NCBI GenBank assembly: GCA_035502995.1
Contig: DATJTW010000107.1
Span: 1 to 64,000 of the forward strand
Origin: CADEED01 sp035502995
GTDB lineage: Bacteria; Pseudomonadota; Gammaproteobacteria; Steroidobacterales; Steroidobacteraceae
Reading direction: 5' to 3'
DNA: 64,000 nt
In this document: piece after piece, positions 9,338-18,423 of the stretch
Layout: each line of letters begins with the position of its first letter
Numbering within the stretch: the first letter of the stretch is position 1
Position numbers and translations under genes: made by a program
Notes under the pieces: generated by a model
What the model was told of the DNA's origin: nothing
Databases searched by the model: none
Seen by the model: only the letters and a program-made list of their open reading frames with translations

Positions 9338-10324
9338 GTGATTTCGCCGCGCAACTCCACGTTCACCGCCACCAGGTTCGGCCTGCTGGCCATCGTCGCG
9401 GCCACGATCGCGGTCGCGAGCCTGGTCGCCGGCTCGACGCACATCGGCGTGCGGCCGGCGGTCGCGGCGTTGTTCGGCGATCTGGCGGAACCGGCGCGCA
9501 CGGTGGTGCTGGAGCTGCGCGTGCCGCGGCTGCTGTCGGCGTTCGCCATCGGCGCGTTGCTCGCGCTCGCGGGGGTGCTGCTGCAGGCGTTGTTCCGCAA
9601 TCCACTCGCGGATTCCTACGTGCTCGGCGTCTCCGGCGGCTCGTCGGTGGGCGCGTTGCTCGCGCTGCTGGCCGGCGCGTCCTTGTGGCTCGTGCAGAGC
9701 GCGGCGGCCGCGGGCGCGATGGCGACGACGCTGCTGGTCCTCGCGCTGGCGCGCGGCGGTGGCACCGTGCGCGTGCTGCTGACCGGCGTCGTGGTCGCGG
9801 CGGCGTGCGGCGCCGGCGTGACGCTCGTGCTGGTGCTGGCCGACGACGGACAGCTGCGCGGCATGATGTTCTGGCTGGCCGGCGATCTCGGCTGGGCCGC
9901 TCGTCCGTGGTCGATGGCCGGCGGCGCCTTGTTAGCCACGCTGGCGATGTCGCTGATCGCGCGACCGCTCGACGTCATCGCGACGGGCGAAACCACGGCG
10001 CAGAGCCTCGGCCTCGACCTGTCGCGCTGGCGCGTGGTGATCGTGATCCTGGCCGGCGCGCTGACCGCGGGCGCGGTGATCCAGGGGGGCACGATCGGGT
10101 TCGTCGGCCTCGTGATCCCGCATCTCGTGCGCCTGGCATTCGCGACCGCGTCGCATCGCGTCGTCGTGCCTGCGGCGGCGCTGGCCGGCGGCACCTTGTT
10201 AGCCGCCGCGGACCTGGTCGCGCGGACCGCGGCCGCGCCCCGGCAATTGCCGGTGGGCGCGGTGATGGCGCTGCTGGGTGTGCCGGTGTTCCTGTTCCTG
10301 CTGCGCAGACTGGAGCGGCGGTAG
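9338..10324 (+). CDS. FecCD-family ABC transporter permease (probable BtuC)
   Basis: The 328-residue integral membrane protein has about nine to ten hydrophobic segments. It carries the FecCD/BtuC signature LALAGVLLQALFRNPLADSYVLG and a GFVGLVIPHLVR segment. The family imports Fe-siderophores, haem or cobalamin together with a periplasmic binding protein and an ATPase. A fitting ATPase lies 3.9 kb away (14180-14947), and a B12 riboswitch-btuB-adenosyltransferase group follows. Cobalamin is therefore the best guess for the substrate. The start is GTG. No binding protein (BtuF) is present nearby. Confidence 0.88.
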   Translation: MISPRNSTFTATRFGLLAIVAATIAVASLVAGSTHIGVRPAVAALFGDLAEPARTVVLELRVPRLLSAFAIGALLALAGVLLQALFRNPLADSYVLGVSGGSSVGALLALLAGASLWLVQSAAAAGAMATTLLVLALARGGGTVRVLLTGVVVAAACGAGVTLVLVLADDGQLRGMMFWLAGDLGWAARPWSMAGGALLATLAMSLIARPLDVIATGETTAQSLGLDLSRWRVVIVILAGALTAGAVIQGGTIGFVGLVIPHLVRLAFATASHRVVVPAAALAGGTLLAAADLVARTAAAPRQLPVGAVMALLGVPVFLFLLRRLERR

Positions 10325-10328
10325 GGAT

Positions 10329-10366
10329 GGGGATTGGCCCCAAATCGACTTTTGGGGCCAATCCCC
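10329..10366. repeat. perfect 16-bp inverted repeat between convergent genes
   Basis: A 16-bp stem (10329-10344 with 10351-10366) closes a 6-nt loop. It begins with GGGGATTGGCCCC and sits between the stop codons of the permease and the GGDEF gene. No T-tract follows on either strand, so it is not a classical intrinsic terminator. It may act as a bidirectional transcript-end barrier or be a single REP-like palindrome. Its GGGG...CCCC ends recall the GGGGACAGTCCCC elements further right in the window. Confidence 0.75.
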
Positions 10367-10370
10367 CTGT

Positions 10371-11486
10371 CTACCCGATGACGTGGGTGGCGACCTCGAC
10401 CCGGTTCCGCCCCGCGCTCTTCGCGCGATACAACGCTGCGTCGGCCTCCGCGATCAAACGCTCCGCCAGCGCCTTGTAGTCGTGCGAACGCGGCTGCGGC
10501 TTCGCCGTGGCGAGCCCCACCGACAACGTCACCGTCACGTGCGCGCCACCGTGCACGCGGATCGGCGTCGCGCCGACCGCATGGTGGATGCGCTCGGCCA
10601 GCTTCACCGCCGCCGGCGCCTCCGCGCCCGCCAGCAGGATCGCGAACTCGTCGCCGCCGAAACGCGCGCCCGTGTCACCGGCGCGGATCTCGCCCTCCGC
10701 ACGCCGCGCGACCTCCTTCAACGCCTCGTCACCCGCCAGGTGACCGAACCGGTCGTTGATCTCCTTGAAGTGGTCGACGTCGATCATCAGGCACGCCAAT
10801 GGTTTGTTCGTGCGTTCCGACCGCGCCAGCTCCTCGCGCAGGCGATTGTGGAAATACCGCCGGTTGTGCCAGCCGGTCAGGAAATCCGTGACGCCGCTGC
10901 GCACCAGGCGCGCACGATTCACCGCGTTTTCCAGGCTGATCGCCACCACGACGCCGAGATGTGCGAGGAAGTCCGCGGCGAGGTCGCTGGTGAAACGCCG
11001 GGCCTCGCGGCTGCCGAACGTGATGACGCCGATGGCGCGGTTGTCCCGCGGCAGCGGTATCAGCGCGACGCTGCCGCGGCCCAGCGACGGCGGCACCAGC
11101 AGGTCGTGCTCCGCCGGGTCGTAGGGCCCGAGCCACGGACGATCGAACTGCACGAGCTTCGGCGCCAGCGGCGACACGGCATCGATGAAACGCACGTCCT
11201 CGATGACGCTGCTCGTCAACGTCTCGCTACCGGACAGGTGCCGCAGCTCGTGCTGGGGATCGAACAGCGACAACGTCACGAGATCGAGCCCGTACGCGTC
11301 GCGCAGTCCCGTGACCACGCGGTCGAACAACTCGCCGAGCGAGTGCGCGCGCAGGAGTTCGACTTCGCGGTCCTGCGTTTTCTTGAGCAGCAGCTCGTTG
11401 CGCTGCACCTCTTCGGTCAGCGCCCGCAGGCGTTCGCGCAGTTCCTCGGCCGTCCCTGAATAAGGATCGCGCGACGAGCGGGTCAC
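10371..11486 (-). CDS. diguanylate cyclase with GAF-like sensor domain
   Basis: The 371-residue cytoplasmic protein starts with a coiled-coil and a DUF484/GAF-like domain (about residues 20-200). A GGDEF domain (about 205-365) follows. The active-site motif is an intact GGDEF near residues 277-281, and an RAGD sequence exactly five residues before it matches the RxxD inhibitory site. It should therefore make cyclic di-GMP and be product-inhibited. Its ATG overlaps the tyrA stop by 4 nt, so translation is likely coupled to tyrA. It has no predicted membrane segment. Confidence 0.92.
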   Translation of the reverse strand: MTRSSRDPYSGTAEELRERLRALTEEVQRNELLLKKTQDREVELLRAHSLGELFDRVVTGLRDAYGLDLVTLSLFDPQHELRHLSGSETLTSSVIEDVRFIDAVSPLAPKLVQFDRPWLGPYDPAEHDLLVPPSLGRGSVALIPLPRDNRAIGVITFGSREARRFTSDLAADFLAHLGVVVAISLENAVNRARLVRSGVTDFLTGWHNRRYFHNRLREELARSERTNKPLACLMIDVDHFKEINDRFGHLAGDEALKEVARRAEGEIRAGDTGARFGGDEFAILLAGAEAPAAVKLAERIHHAVGATPIRVHGGAHVTVTLSVGLATAKPQPRSHDYKALAERLIAEADAALYRAKSAGRNRVEVATHVIG

Positions 11487-12595
11487 GCACGCCGCTCCGT
11501 GACCGACCGCCGGTCTTCGAGGTATTCGCGGCCGCGGCGCATCAGCGAGTCGAACGCGGGGAAGTCCTGCGACAGAACCGCCGAGCGCAGCCGCTCCACG
11601 GCCTGCGCCAGCGCCTCGAGCGACTCCGCGCCGTAGTCGTTCAGCGCCTGGATCTCGAAGTAGAGCTCCGGGCTCTCCTGCGCCACCTTCGACGCCACGT
11701 CGAGCTGCGAGTCGAACGTGGTCGAAGACAGCTTGGCGAGCTTCGGCGCGGCCTCGCCACTCTCCGCCAGCGCCGTGAAGAACGCGATGTTCAACGCGTG
11801 CGACAGTCCGAGCACGTAGGCGATGAGCCGGTCGTGGTCGTCCAGCGACATCACCACCTGCTCGACCATCGTCGACGCGAACAGGTCGCGCGCCGCCTGC
11901 GTCGCCTCGGGCGAACCGGCCTCGACGAAGATCACGTGGCGGCCCGACAGCAGCTCCGTGTCCGGACCGAACATCGGGTGCAGCGACGTGACGCGGCAGC
12001 CATGCGATTTCAGTGTGTTCAGGCCGCCGCGCAGCGGCGACTTCAGCGAGCCCACGTCGAAGATCACGCCCTTCGGCCGGCGCATCGCGATCTCGCGCAG
12101 GATCTTGTCCGTCTGCCCCAGCGGTGTCGCGACGACGATGAAATCGTGCGTCAGCGGCGAGGTCTTCCAGTCGGCGACGTGTTCGAACCCGCCGGGCGCG
12201 CCGGCCGGGTCGGCCACCTGCACCGCGAATCCCTGCGACGCCATGAACTCGGCGAACCAGCGGCCGATCTTGCCGGCGCCGCCGATGACCAGCGCGGTGC
12301 GGCCGGAACCGGCGCCCTGCGCGGCGACGCTCGCCTGCTCCTGGGTAGTTAGAGACGAACGGATCAGCAGGCGCAGGATGTTCTCCGCCACCTGCGGCGA
12401 CACGCCGTACTGCTTGCCCGTCTCGCGCGCCGCCATCAGCACGTCGCGCTCGCGGTTGTAGTCGCGCGTCGCGTAGCCGGTGGCGCGCTTGGCCCGCGCG
12501 ATCTCGCGGCTGGTCTCCTGCCGCTGGCCCACCAGCTCCAGTATCTGTCGGTCGAGTTCGTTGATCCTGCGGCGCAGGTCTTCGAGCGAGCTCAT
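11483..12595 (-). CDS. tyrA: bifunctional chorismate mutase / prephenate dehydrogenase
   Basis: TyrA converts chorismate to prephenate and then to 4-hydroxyphenylpyruvate in tyrosine synthesis. From the ATG at 12595 the protein has 370 residues. An AroQ-type chorismate mutase helix domain (about residues 1-90; LEDLRRRINELDRQILELV) precedes a NAD-binding prephenate dehydrogenase domain starting with VIGGAGKIGRWFAEF (GxGxxG). The upstream extension of the frame is Arg-rich and overlaps the divergent pdxH gene, so it is rejected. A CTAACTACC motif encodes Leu-Thr-Thr in the linker at 12344-12352. Confidence 0.94.
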   Translation of the reverse strand: MSSLEDLRRRINELDRQILELVGQRQETSREIARAKRATGYATRDYNRERDVLMAARETGKQYGVSPQVAENILRLLIRSSLTTQEQASVAAQGAGSGRTALVIGGAGKIGRWFAEFMASQGFAVQVADPAGAPGGFEHVADWKTSPLTHDFIVVATPLGQTDKILREIAMRRPKGVIFDVGSLKSPLRGGLNTLKSHGCRVTSLHPMFGPDTELLSGRHVIFVEAGSPEATQAARDLFASTMVEQVVMSLDDHDRLIAYVLGLSHALNIAFFTALAESGEAAPKLAKLSSTTFDSQLDVASKVAQESPELYFEIQALNDYGAESLEALAQAVERLRSAVLSQDFPAFDSLMRRGREYLEDRRSVTERRA

Positions 12596-12687
12596 GAAAA
12601 CACCTTGTCTTTCAACGTCCGGTGCCAGTTTTACGGGGTGCGCCGCGCGACTGCAAGGAGGCGCGCCGCACGGATAACATATCGGCC

Positions 12688-13374
12688 ATGGAGATCTACA
12701 ACGACCTGCTGCCCGACCCCTTGCCCACCGAGCCGATGGCGCTCGCCAGCGCCTGGCTCGCCACCGCACTGGCCGCCCGCCAGCAGCCAAACCCCGATGC
12801 GATGGTCCTGGCCACTGCCAGCGCTGACGGCATTCCGTCGGCGCGCGTCGTGCTCGCCAAGGAATTCGACGTGGTGAACGGGCGTGTCTCGTTCGTCACC
12901 AACTACGATTCGCGCAAGGGCCGCGAGCTCGCGAACAACCCGCGCGCCGCGCTGGTCCTGCATTGGGATCACGCGCATCGCCAGGTGCGCATCGAGGGCA
13001 TCGTCGTCAAGGCGCCGGCGGCCGAGAGCGATGCCTATTTCGAATCGCGCAACTGGCAGCGGCGGCTCGGTGCGTGGGCCAGCGCGCAGAGCCAGCCGCT
13101 CACGTCGCGCGGGCAGCTGAACGGCGCCGTCGACGCGGCGGCCGACCGGTTCGGCGCGCCGCGCCCGACGGGCGAGAACATCAACGATCATCCGCCGGTC
13201 GTGATCCCGCGGCCGTCGTTCTGGGGCGGCTACTACGTCTGGGCCGACGCGGTCGAACTGTGGGTCGAAGGCGCCGCGCGCATCCACGAACGCGCGCGCT
13301 GGACGCGCACGCTAACTACCGGCGGCGACGGCTTCGCTCCCGGCCCCTGGTCGGCCACGCGCCTGCAGCCTTGA
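12688..13374 (+). CDS. pdxH: pyridoxamine 5'-phosphate oxidase
   Basis: PdxH is an FMN enzyme that oxidises pyridoxine or pyridoxamine phosphate to pyridoxal phosphate. The 228-residue length and the features PDAMVLATASADGIPSARVVL (N-terminal FMN-binding strand), SRKGRELANNPRAALV and the C-terminal RLQP ending are all typical. The start is the ATG at 12688. The stop overlaps a TTG start of the next gene. Near the 3' end a CTAACTACC 9-mer encodes rare-codon Leu-Thr-Thr (13312-13320). Confidence 0.96.
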   Translation: MEIYNDLLPDPLPTEPMALASAWLATALAARQQPNPDAMVLATASADGIPSARVVLAKEFDVVNGRVSFVTNYDSRKGRELANNPRAALVLHWDHAHRQVRIEGIVVKAPAAESDAYFESRNWQRRLGAWASAQSQPLTSRGQLNGAVDAAADRFGAPRPTGENINDHPPVVIPRPSFWGGYYVWADAVELWVEGAARIHERARWTRTLTTGGDGFAPGPWSATRLQP

Positions 13375-14183
13375 AACGCCGTGCCGCCACGCCGCCGCCG
13401 CGGCCGACGTTCTGGCGCAACGTCCGCATCGCGTTCCTGCTGCTGGCGCTCGGCATCGCCGCGTATTCGAACTGGTACGACCGCCTGAGCACGACGGACT
13501 GGGACGAGACGCTGTGGATCGGCGTGTTCCCGATCGACGCGGATGGCAATCCCGGCACCGCGTCCTGGCTCGCGAAGCTCGACGCGGGCGACATCGCCGA
13601 CATCGAGCGTTTCCTGAACGACGAGGCACATCGGCACGGCGTCACGCTGGCGCGGCCGGTGCGCGTCGACCTGTATCCGGTCGTGTCCGAGAAACCGCCC
13701 GCGGTCGAGCCCGATGCGGGCCTGCTGTCGCGCGCCGTCGCGTCGCTGAAACTGCGCCTGTACGCGCGCCGCAATTCGCACCCGGCCGGACGCCCGCCGC
13801 CGCAGATCCGGATCTTCGTGTTGTTCCACGATCCGGCGTTCACGCAGGCCGTGCCGCACTCGGTGGGCTTGCAGAAAGGCCTGGTCGGCGTCGTGCACGC
13901 GTTCGCCGAGAACGGCATGACGCCGCAGAACAACGTCGTCATCGCGCACGAGATCCTGCACACGCTCGGCGCCACCGACAAATACGACTTCGCGACGCTC
14001 GAGCCGCTCTATCCCATCGGCTACGCGGAGCCCGGCCGCCAGCCGCTGCTGCCGCAGCCGTTGACCGAGATCATGGCCGGCCGCCGTGCGGTCGCGCGCG
14101 GCGACTTCGAGATGCCGGACTCGTTGCGCGACGTCGTGGTCGGCCAGGCCACGGCGACCGAGATCCGCTGGCCCGATCCATGA
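13371..14183 (+). CDS. unidentified membrane-anchored protein with HExxH zinc-protease motif
   Basis: I do not recognise this 270-residue protein. It has a basic N-terminus, one transmembrane helix (about residues 16-33) and a large extracytoplasmic part. Near residue 193 it carries HEILHTLGATDKYD, an HExxH metallopeptidase-like motif with a downstream Asp. A region (about 150-165) reads like a predicted strand before the active site. A TTG start at 13371 overlaps the pdxH stop and no ATG lies nearby; other starts would cut into the membrane helix. Its stop overlaps the ATPase ATG (ATGA), so pdxH, this gene and the ATPase look like one transcript. Confidence 0.72.
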   Translation: MKRRAATPPPRPTFWRNVRIAFLLLALGIAAYSNWYDRLSTTDWDETLWIGVFPIDADGNPGTASWLAKLDAGDIADIERFLNDEAHRHGVTLARPVRVDLYPVVSEKPPAVEPDAGLLSRAVASLKLRLYARRNSHPAGRPPPQIRIFVLFHDPAFTQAVPHSVGLQKGLVGVVHAFAENGMTPQNNVVIAHEILHTLGATDKYDFATLEPLYPIGYAEPGRQPLLPQPLTEIMAGRRAVARGDFEMPDSLRDVVVGQATATEIRWPDP

Positions 14184-14947
14184 GCGGCGCGCCGCGCCTC
14201 GAGCTCGACGGACTCGGCATCGACGTGCCCGGCCGCACCCTGATCCCGGCCGTCTCCGGCACGGTGCAAGCCGGTGAATTCATCGCGCTGCTCGGCGGCA
14301 ACGGCACGGGCAAGTCGCTGCTGCTGCGCACGCTGGCCGGGCTGCACGCGCCGGCGCGCGGCCAGGTGCGGATCGACGGGGAGCCGTTGCCGTCGCTGGC
14401 GCGACGCGACATCGCGCGCCGGCTCGGATTCCTGCCGCAGGACCCGGACGCGGCGCCGCAGGGTGTCGTCGCCGAATCCGTGCTGCTGGGCCGGTTCGCG
14501 CATCTCGGTTTGCTCGAGGCACCGGGTGCGGCGGATGCCGCGCGCGTGCAAGAGGCGTTGGCGCGCGTCGGCATCGGCCCGCTCGTGGCACGCGAGCTCG
14601 GCACGTTGTCCGGCGGCGAGCAGCGCCGCACGGCCATCGCGCGCCTGCTGGTGCAGGCGCCGTCCATCTACCTGCTCGACGAGCCGACCAACCACCTGGA
14701 CCCCGCGCAGCAGCTCGCGGTGCTCGAACACCTGCGGGCGCTCGCGCGCGGCGGCGACATCGTCATCGCCAGCCTGCACGATCCGAATCTCGCGCTGCGC
14801 TTCGCCGACCGCGCGTGCCTGCTGTCGGGAACCGATGCGGAGTTGCTGCCGATCGCGTCGCTGGACGCGGCGCGCCTCGGCGCGCTCTACGGCGTGGACT
14901 TCGTCGAGACGCGCGTCGGCGAGCGACGCGTCGTCGTCATGGCTTGA
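14180..14947 (+). CDS. ABC transporter ATP-binding protein (probable BtuD)
   Basis: The 255-residue ATPase has Walker A (GGNGTGKS, residues 39-46), a Q-loop, the signature LSGGEQRR, Walker B (IYLLDEPT) and the H-loop His (ASLHDPN). It belongs to the FecE/BtuD group that pairs with FecCD permeases. The matching permease is at 9338-10324, separated by two minus-strand and two plus-strand genes. This is unusual, because such pairs are normally adjacent. The start ATG overlaps the previous stop by 4 nt. The last 11 bases overlap the 3' end of the convergent gene. Confidence 0.9.
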   Translation: MSGAPRLELDGLGIDVPGRTLIPAVSGTVQAGEFIALLGGNGTGKSLLLRTLAGLHAPARGQVRIDGEPLPSLARRDIARRLGFLPQDPDAAPQGVVAESVLLGRFAHLGLLEAPGAADAARVQEALARVGIGPLVARELGTLSGGEQRRTAIARLLVQAPSIYLLDEPTNHLDPAQQLAVLEHLRALARGGDIVIASLHDPNLALRFADRACLLSGTDAELLPIASLDAARLGALYGVDFVETRVGERRVVVMA

Positions 14948-15389
14948 CGTCGAGACAGTCGTGCAGCACGTCCGCGCGCAGCCGGGCCGCATCGATGGGG
15001 CTCGCGCGGTTGTACCAGTCGGTGGCCAGCGCGGTCAGGCGCTCGCGGCGCTTCGCGTCTTCCTGCCAGGCGATCTCCTGGATGCGCAACAGCCGGTCGA
15101 GCGGCTCGCCGATGCTGCGCGACTGCGCCGCGCGCTGCGCGATCTCGATCTCCACTCGGCAACGTTCGGGCACGTCGTCCGCGGCCTGCACCGGGCGCGC
15201 GGGCGCGGCCACCGCGACCGCGGGCTCGCCGGCGGGCGCCGCCGCCGGCGCCGGGCTGGCCGGATTCACCGTGTTTTCCAGGGTTTTCTGCCGCCGCGCA
15301 TCCGCGATGTGTTCGAGCGCATTGAAGGCGTAGATCAGCGCGGCCACCGCGAGGATCCCGAAGATGCCCCAGCGCAGGAACACGCCCAC
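14937..15389 (-). CDS. hypothetical single-pass membrane protein
   Basis: The 150-residue protein has an N-terminal transmembrane helix (about residues 5-23), a low-complexity Ala/Pro linker (about 45-70) and a C-terminal helical domain with two Cys (about residues 77 and 145) that could pair in the periplasm. I do not recognise the family. It starts 3 bp after the phosphatase stop on the same strand, so the two are probably co-transcribed. Codon use looks like that of its neighbours. Confidence 0.65.
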   Translation of the reverse strand: MGVFLRWGIFGILAVAALIYAFNALEHIADARRQKTLENTVNPASPAPAAAPAGEPAVAVAAPARPVQAADDVPERCRVEIEIAQRAAQSRSIGEPLDRLLRIQEIAWQEDAKRRERLTALATDWYNRASPIDAARLRADVLHDCLDVKP

Positions 15390-15392
15390 GGT

Positions 15393-16190
15393 TCAGCTCC
15401 CGAAGCGGATCGTGTCGAGGATCGGTTGATGCATCGCGCCGTTCGTCGCCAGCACGGTCGTCGTCGCCAGCCCCACCGGGCCGCCCGTGAGGTCCGTGAA
15501 GCGTCCGCCGGCCTCTTCGACGATCACGGTCAACGCGGCGATGTCGAGGATGTTCACGTCGGATTCGATCACGACGTCGAGCGCGCCGCGCGCCAGCAGG
15601 TGGTAGTGCACGAAGTCGCCGTAGCCGCGGATGCGGCTGATCTTCCCCAACAACCCGCCGAAACGTGACCAGGCCGGCGACGCCGCCAGCGTCTTTAGGT
15701 TGCCGGTCGAGACGATGGCGGCGTCGAGCGCCGACACCTTGCCGACCTCGATGCGCTTGCCGTTGAGGAACGCGCCGCGGCCGCGCTCCGCCCAGGCGAG
15801 CTCGTCGTACGCCGGCGCCATCGACACGCCGAGCACGAACTTCCCGCCGCGCATCAGCGCGATCTGCGTGGAGAAGAACGGACACTCGCGCACGAAGGAT
15901 TTCGTGCCGTCGATCGGATCGACCAGCCACACGCTCTCGGCGTCCATGTCGGACTTGCCGGTCTCCTCGCCGTAGAAGCCGTACGACGGAAAGCGCTTCG
16001 TGAGGATGTCGCGGATCGTCTCTTCGGAACGGACGTCGGCCTCGGTGACCGGCGTCTTGTCCGCCTTCACCTCGATCTTCACGTTTCGCTGGTAGAAGCC
16101 GCGGATGACGTCGGCAGCGGCGCGGGCCGCGTCGAGCGCGGCCGCGAGTTCACGGGAGTTGTTTTCCAAGGAATTTTGGGCGTTTTGCAT
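15393..16190 (-). CDS. inositol monophosphatase-family phosphatase (HisN-like)
   Basis: This Mg2+-dependent small-molecule phosphatase has 265 residues. The first metal motif is GEE (E75-E76) and the second is WLVDPIDGTKSF (D91-D94). The third aspartate lies in the NILDIAALTVIVEEAGG region. The substrate cannot be read from the sequence: histidinol phosphate (HisN), inositol phosphate or PAP (CysQ) are all possible, with HisN-like the nearest by feel. It faces away from the B12 riboswitch and precedes a small membrane protein. Confidence 0.88.
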   Translation of the reverse strand: MQNAQNSLENNSRELAAALDAARAAADVIRGFYQRNVKIEVKADKTPVTEADVRSEETIRDILTKRFPSYGFYGEETGKSDMDAESVWLVDPIDGTKSFVRECPFFSTQIALMRGGKFVLGVSMAPAYDELAWAERGRGAFLNGKRIEVGKVSALDAAIVSTGNLKTLAASPAWSRFGGLLGKISRIRGYGDFVHYHLLARGALDVVIESDVNILDIAALTVIVEEAGGRFTDLTGGPVGLATTTVLATNGAMHQPILDTIRFGS

Positions 16191-16254
16191 GGCGGCCCGA
16201 AGCCTGCGGGAGGGGCCGCCGAGCTGTCAATTCGCGGCGAATCCCGTTAGAGTC

Positions 16255-16445
16255 CGCGCCGCCGAAAGGTTACGGGAAGCTGGTGAGCCGCGAGAGACGG
16301 CGATGCCAGCACTGCCCCCGCAACGGTAATCGAACGCAAGCGCATCAATGGCCACTGGACGCGAGTCCGGGAAGGCGATGTGTCGGAGCCGCCAGGCTCC
16401 AGTTCGGGAGTCCGGAGACCGGCCGATCGGCACATTCCCAGCAGG
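16255..16445 (+). promoter_or_regulatory. cobalamin riboswitch
   Basis: The leader of btuB holds the conserved elements of an adenosylcobalamin aptamer in order. TACGGGAA and GCTGGTGAG lie near 16270-16287, and the core CTGCCCCCGCAACGGTAA is at 16312-16329. GCCACTGG (near 16351), GGAAGGCG (near 16370) and the B12 box AGTCCGGAGACCGGCC at 16409-16424 follow. In such leaders, bound cobalamin sequesters the ribosome-binding site or forms a terminator and so lowers uptake-gene expression. The btuB ATG is about 100 nt downstream at 16549. Confidence 0.95.
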
Positions 16446-16548
16446 TGCGGCGGGCGCCGGGACGGCCGTGTCGGCTTTTCCCTCCCCTCGCGTCTGCCGG
16501 GCGTTCAACGCATCGGCCATGCGGGCGTGCATGGGAAGGCTAACTAAC

Positions 16549-18396
16549 ATGAATCGTCGATTCCGTTTTTCGCGCGTGGCGCTCGCCGTCACTGCCGCGC
16601 TCTCCGTTCCCGCGTTCGCGCAGGACGACCTCGAGGAAACCATCGTCACCGCGACGCGCACGCCCGTGCCCGTCGACGCGATCGGCTCGCCGGTCATCGT
16701 CATCACGCGCAACGACATCGAGCGCTCGCTCGCCAGCGACGTCAGCGAGCTGCTGCAGCAGCACGCGGGCCTCGAGATCGCGCGCACCGGCGGCCCCGGT
16801 CAGCAGACTTCCTTGTTCACGCGCGGCACCGACAGCAACCACACCGTGGTGCTGCTCGACGGCGTGCGCATCAATCCGGGCACCATCGGCAGCGCCGCGC
16901 TGCAGAACATCTCGCCCGAATCGCTCGAACGCATCGAGATCGTGAAGGGCCCGCGCTCGGCGCTGTACGGCACGGACGCCATCGGCGGCGTCGTGCAGCT
17001 GTTCACCCGCGGCGCGGCGAACGGCGAACAGAAGTCCGGCGGCAGCGCCGGCACCAGCTTCGGCACGGACGACACCCGCCAGTACTACGGCGATGCATCG
17101 ATCGCGGCGGGCGACCAGCTGCGCTTCGGCGTCGGCGGCAGCTACGGCGAGAGCGACGGCATGCCCGTCTTCGTCGCCGACGATTCGGATCGCGGCTGGC
17201 GCAACGTCACCGGCCGTGCGTCGGTCGAGTTCGACGCCACGGACGCGCTGACGCTGCGCGCGCGCGGCTGGCGCGCCGCGGGCCGCACCGAATATTCGTC
17301 GCAGACGTTCGCGACTCCGCCGTACGCGGATGCGTCGCAGGACTACGTGAACAGCGTTTATTCCGTGGAAGCGGACTTCCACGCCGCGAACGGCCTCAAC
17401 GTGCGCGGCACCGTCGCGCAGGCGCGCGACGACATCGACCAGCTGCAGGCGAACTTCGCCGGCTTCGACTTCGCGCACACGCGCCGCACCAGCTACGAGG
17501 CGCAGGTCGACCTGCCCGAGGTCGGCGGCCACCTCGTGTCGTTCGGCGTGCAGCGCAGCGACGAGGACACGATCGCGAACTCCTTCGGCACGGCGTTCGA
17601 CGAGAACACCGGCGTCACGCAGGGCTTCGTGCAGGACCAGTTCACGGCCGGCATCTTCACGGCGCGCGCCGCGCTCGGCGGCGTCGATCACGAGACGTTC
17701 GGCAGCGAGCTGACGTACAACGCGGAGATCGGCGCGGCGTTCGAGTCGGGCACCCGCGTCACGCTGGCGGCCGGCAAGGCGTTCCGCGCGCCGGACAGCA
17801 CCGACCGCTTCGGCTTCGGCGGCAATCCCGATCTCGATCCCGAGGTGTCGCGGCAGGTCGAGCTGACCGTGCGCCAGAAACTCGGCGCGCATCAGCATGT
17901 GTGGGTGTCCGCGTTCGACAACCGCATCCGCGATCTCATCAACTTCGTCGTGACGGATTTCGTGACGTTCGACGGGCAGAACGAGAACGTCGACCGCGCG
18001 CGCATCAAGGGCGGCGAGCTGGGTTATGAATACGCGAATGCCGGCTGGCGCGCGCGTGCCGAGCTGACGTTGCAGGACCCGCGCGACGAGACGACCGACG
18101 AACGCCTGCTGCGCCGCGCGCGCGAGTCCGCGTTCCTGGCGGTGGATCGCGACGTGGGCCCGATCGACCTCGGCATCGACGTGGCGCACTTCGGCAATCG
18201 CAAGGACTTCGGTTTCCCCGCCGTCACGCTCGACTCGTACACGCTGGTCAATGCGACCGTGCGCTGGCGCGCGACGTCGGCGCTGACGCTGCAGGGCCGC
18301 CTCGAGAACGCGTTCGACGAGGACTACACGCAGGCCGCGGGTTACCGCACGCGCGGCCGCGCGTACACGATCGGAGTACGCTACAGCTTCGAATGA
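16549..18396 (+). CDS. btuB: TonB-dependent vitamin B12 outer-membrane receptor
   Basis: The 615-residue protein matches BtuB length. It has a signal peptide (residues 1-23, ending AFA-QDD), a TonB box (ETIVTATR, about 27-34) and a plug domain (about 40-150; LDGVRINPGTIG, IEIVKGPRSALYGTDAIGGVVQLFTR). A 22-strand barrel ends in aromatic Phe-Glu (RYSFE). The ATG at 16549 is chosen because it directly precedes the signal peptide; the longer frame runs through the riboswitch. A CTAACTA sequence stands immediately before the ATG, where a ribosome site would be expected. It is followed 27 bp later by the adenosyltransferase. Confidence 0.95.
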   Translation: MNRRFRFSRVALAVTAALSVPAFAQDDLEETIVTATRTPVPVDAIGSPVIVITRNDIERSLASDVSELLQQHAGLEIARTGGPGQQTSLFTRGTDSNHTVVLLDGVRINPGTIGSAALQNISPESLERIEIVKGPRSALYGTDAIGGVVQLFTRGAANGEQKSGGSAGTSFGTDDTRQYYGDASIAAGDQLRFGVGGSYGESDGMPVFVADDSDRGWRNVTGRASVEFDATDALTLRARGWRAAGRTEYSSQTFATPPYADASQDYVNSVYSVEADFHAANGLNVRGTVAQARDDIDQLQANFAGFDFAHTRRTSYEAQVDLPEVGGHLVSFGVQRSDEDTIANSFGTAFDENTGVTQGFVQDQFTAGIFTARAALGGVDHETFGSELTYNAEIGAAFESGTRVTLAAGKAFRAPDSTDRFGFGGNPDLDPEVSRQVELTVRQKLGAHQHVWVSAFDNRIRDLINFVVTDFVTFDGQNENVDRARIKGGELGYEYANAGWRARAELTLQDPRDETTDERLLRRARESAFLAVDRDVGPIDLGIDVAHFGNRKDFGFPAVTLDSYTLVNATVRWRATSALTLQGRLENAFDEDYTQAAGYRTRGRAYTIGVRYSFE

Positions 18397-18423
18397 CCCT
18401 CGAAGGATGGGCGGAGAAACGTC

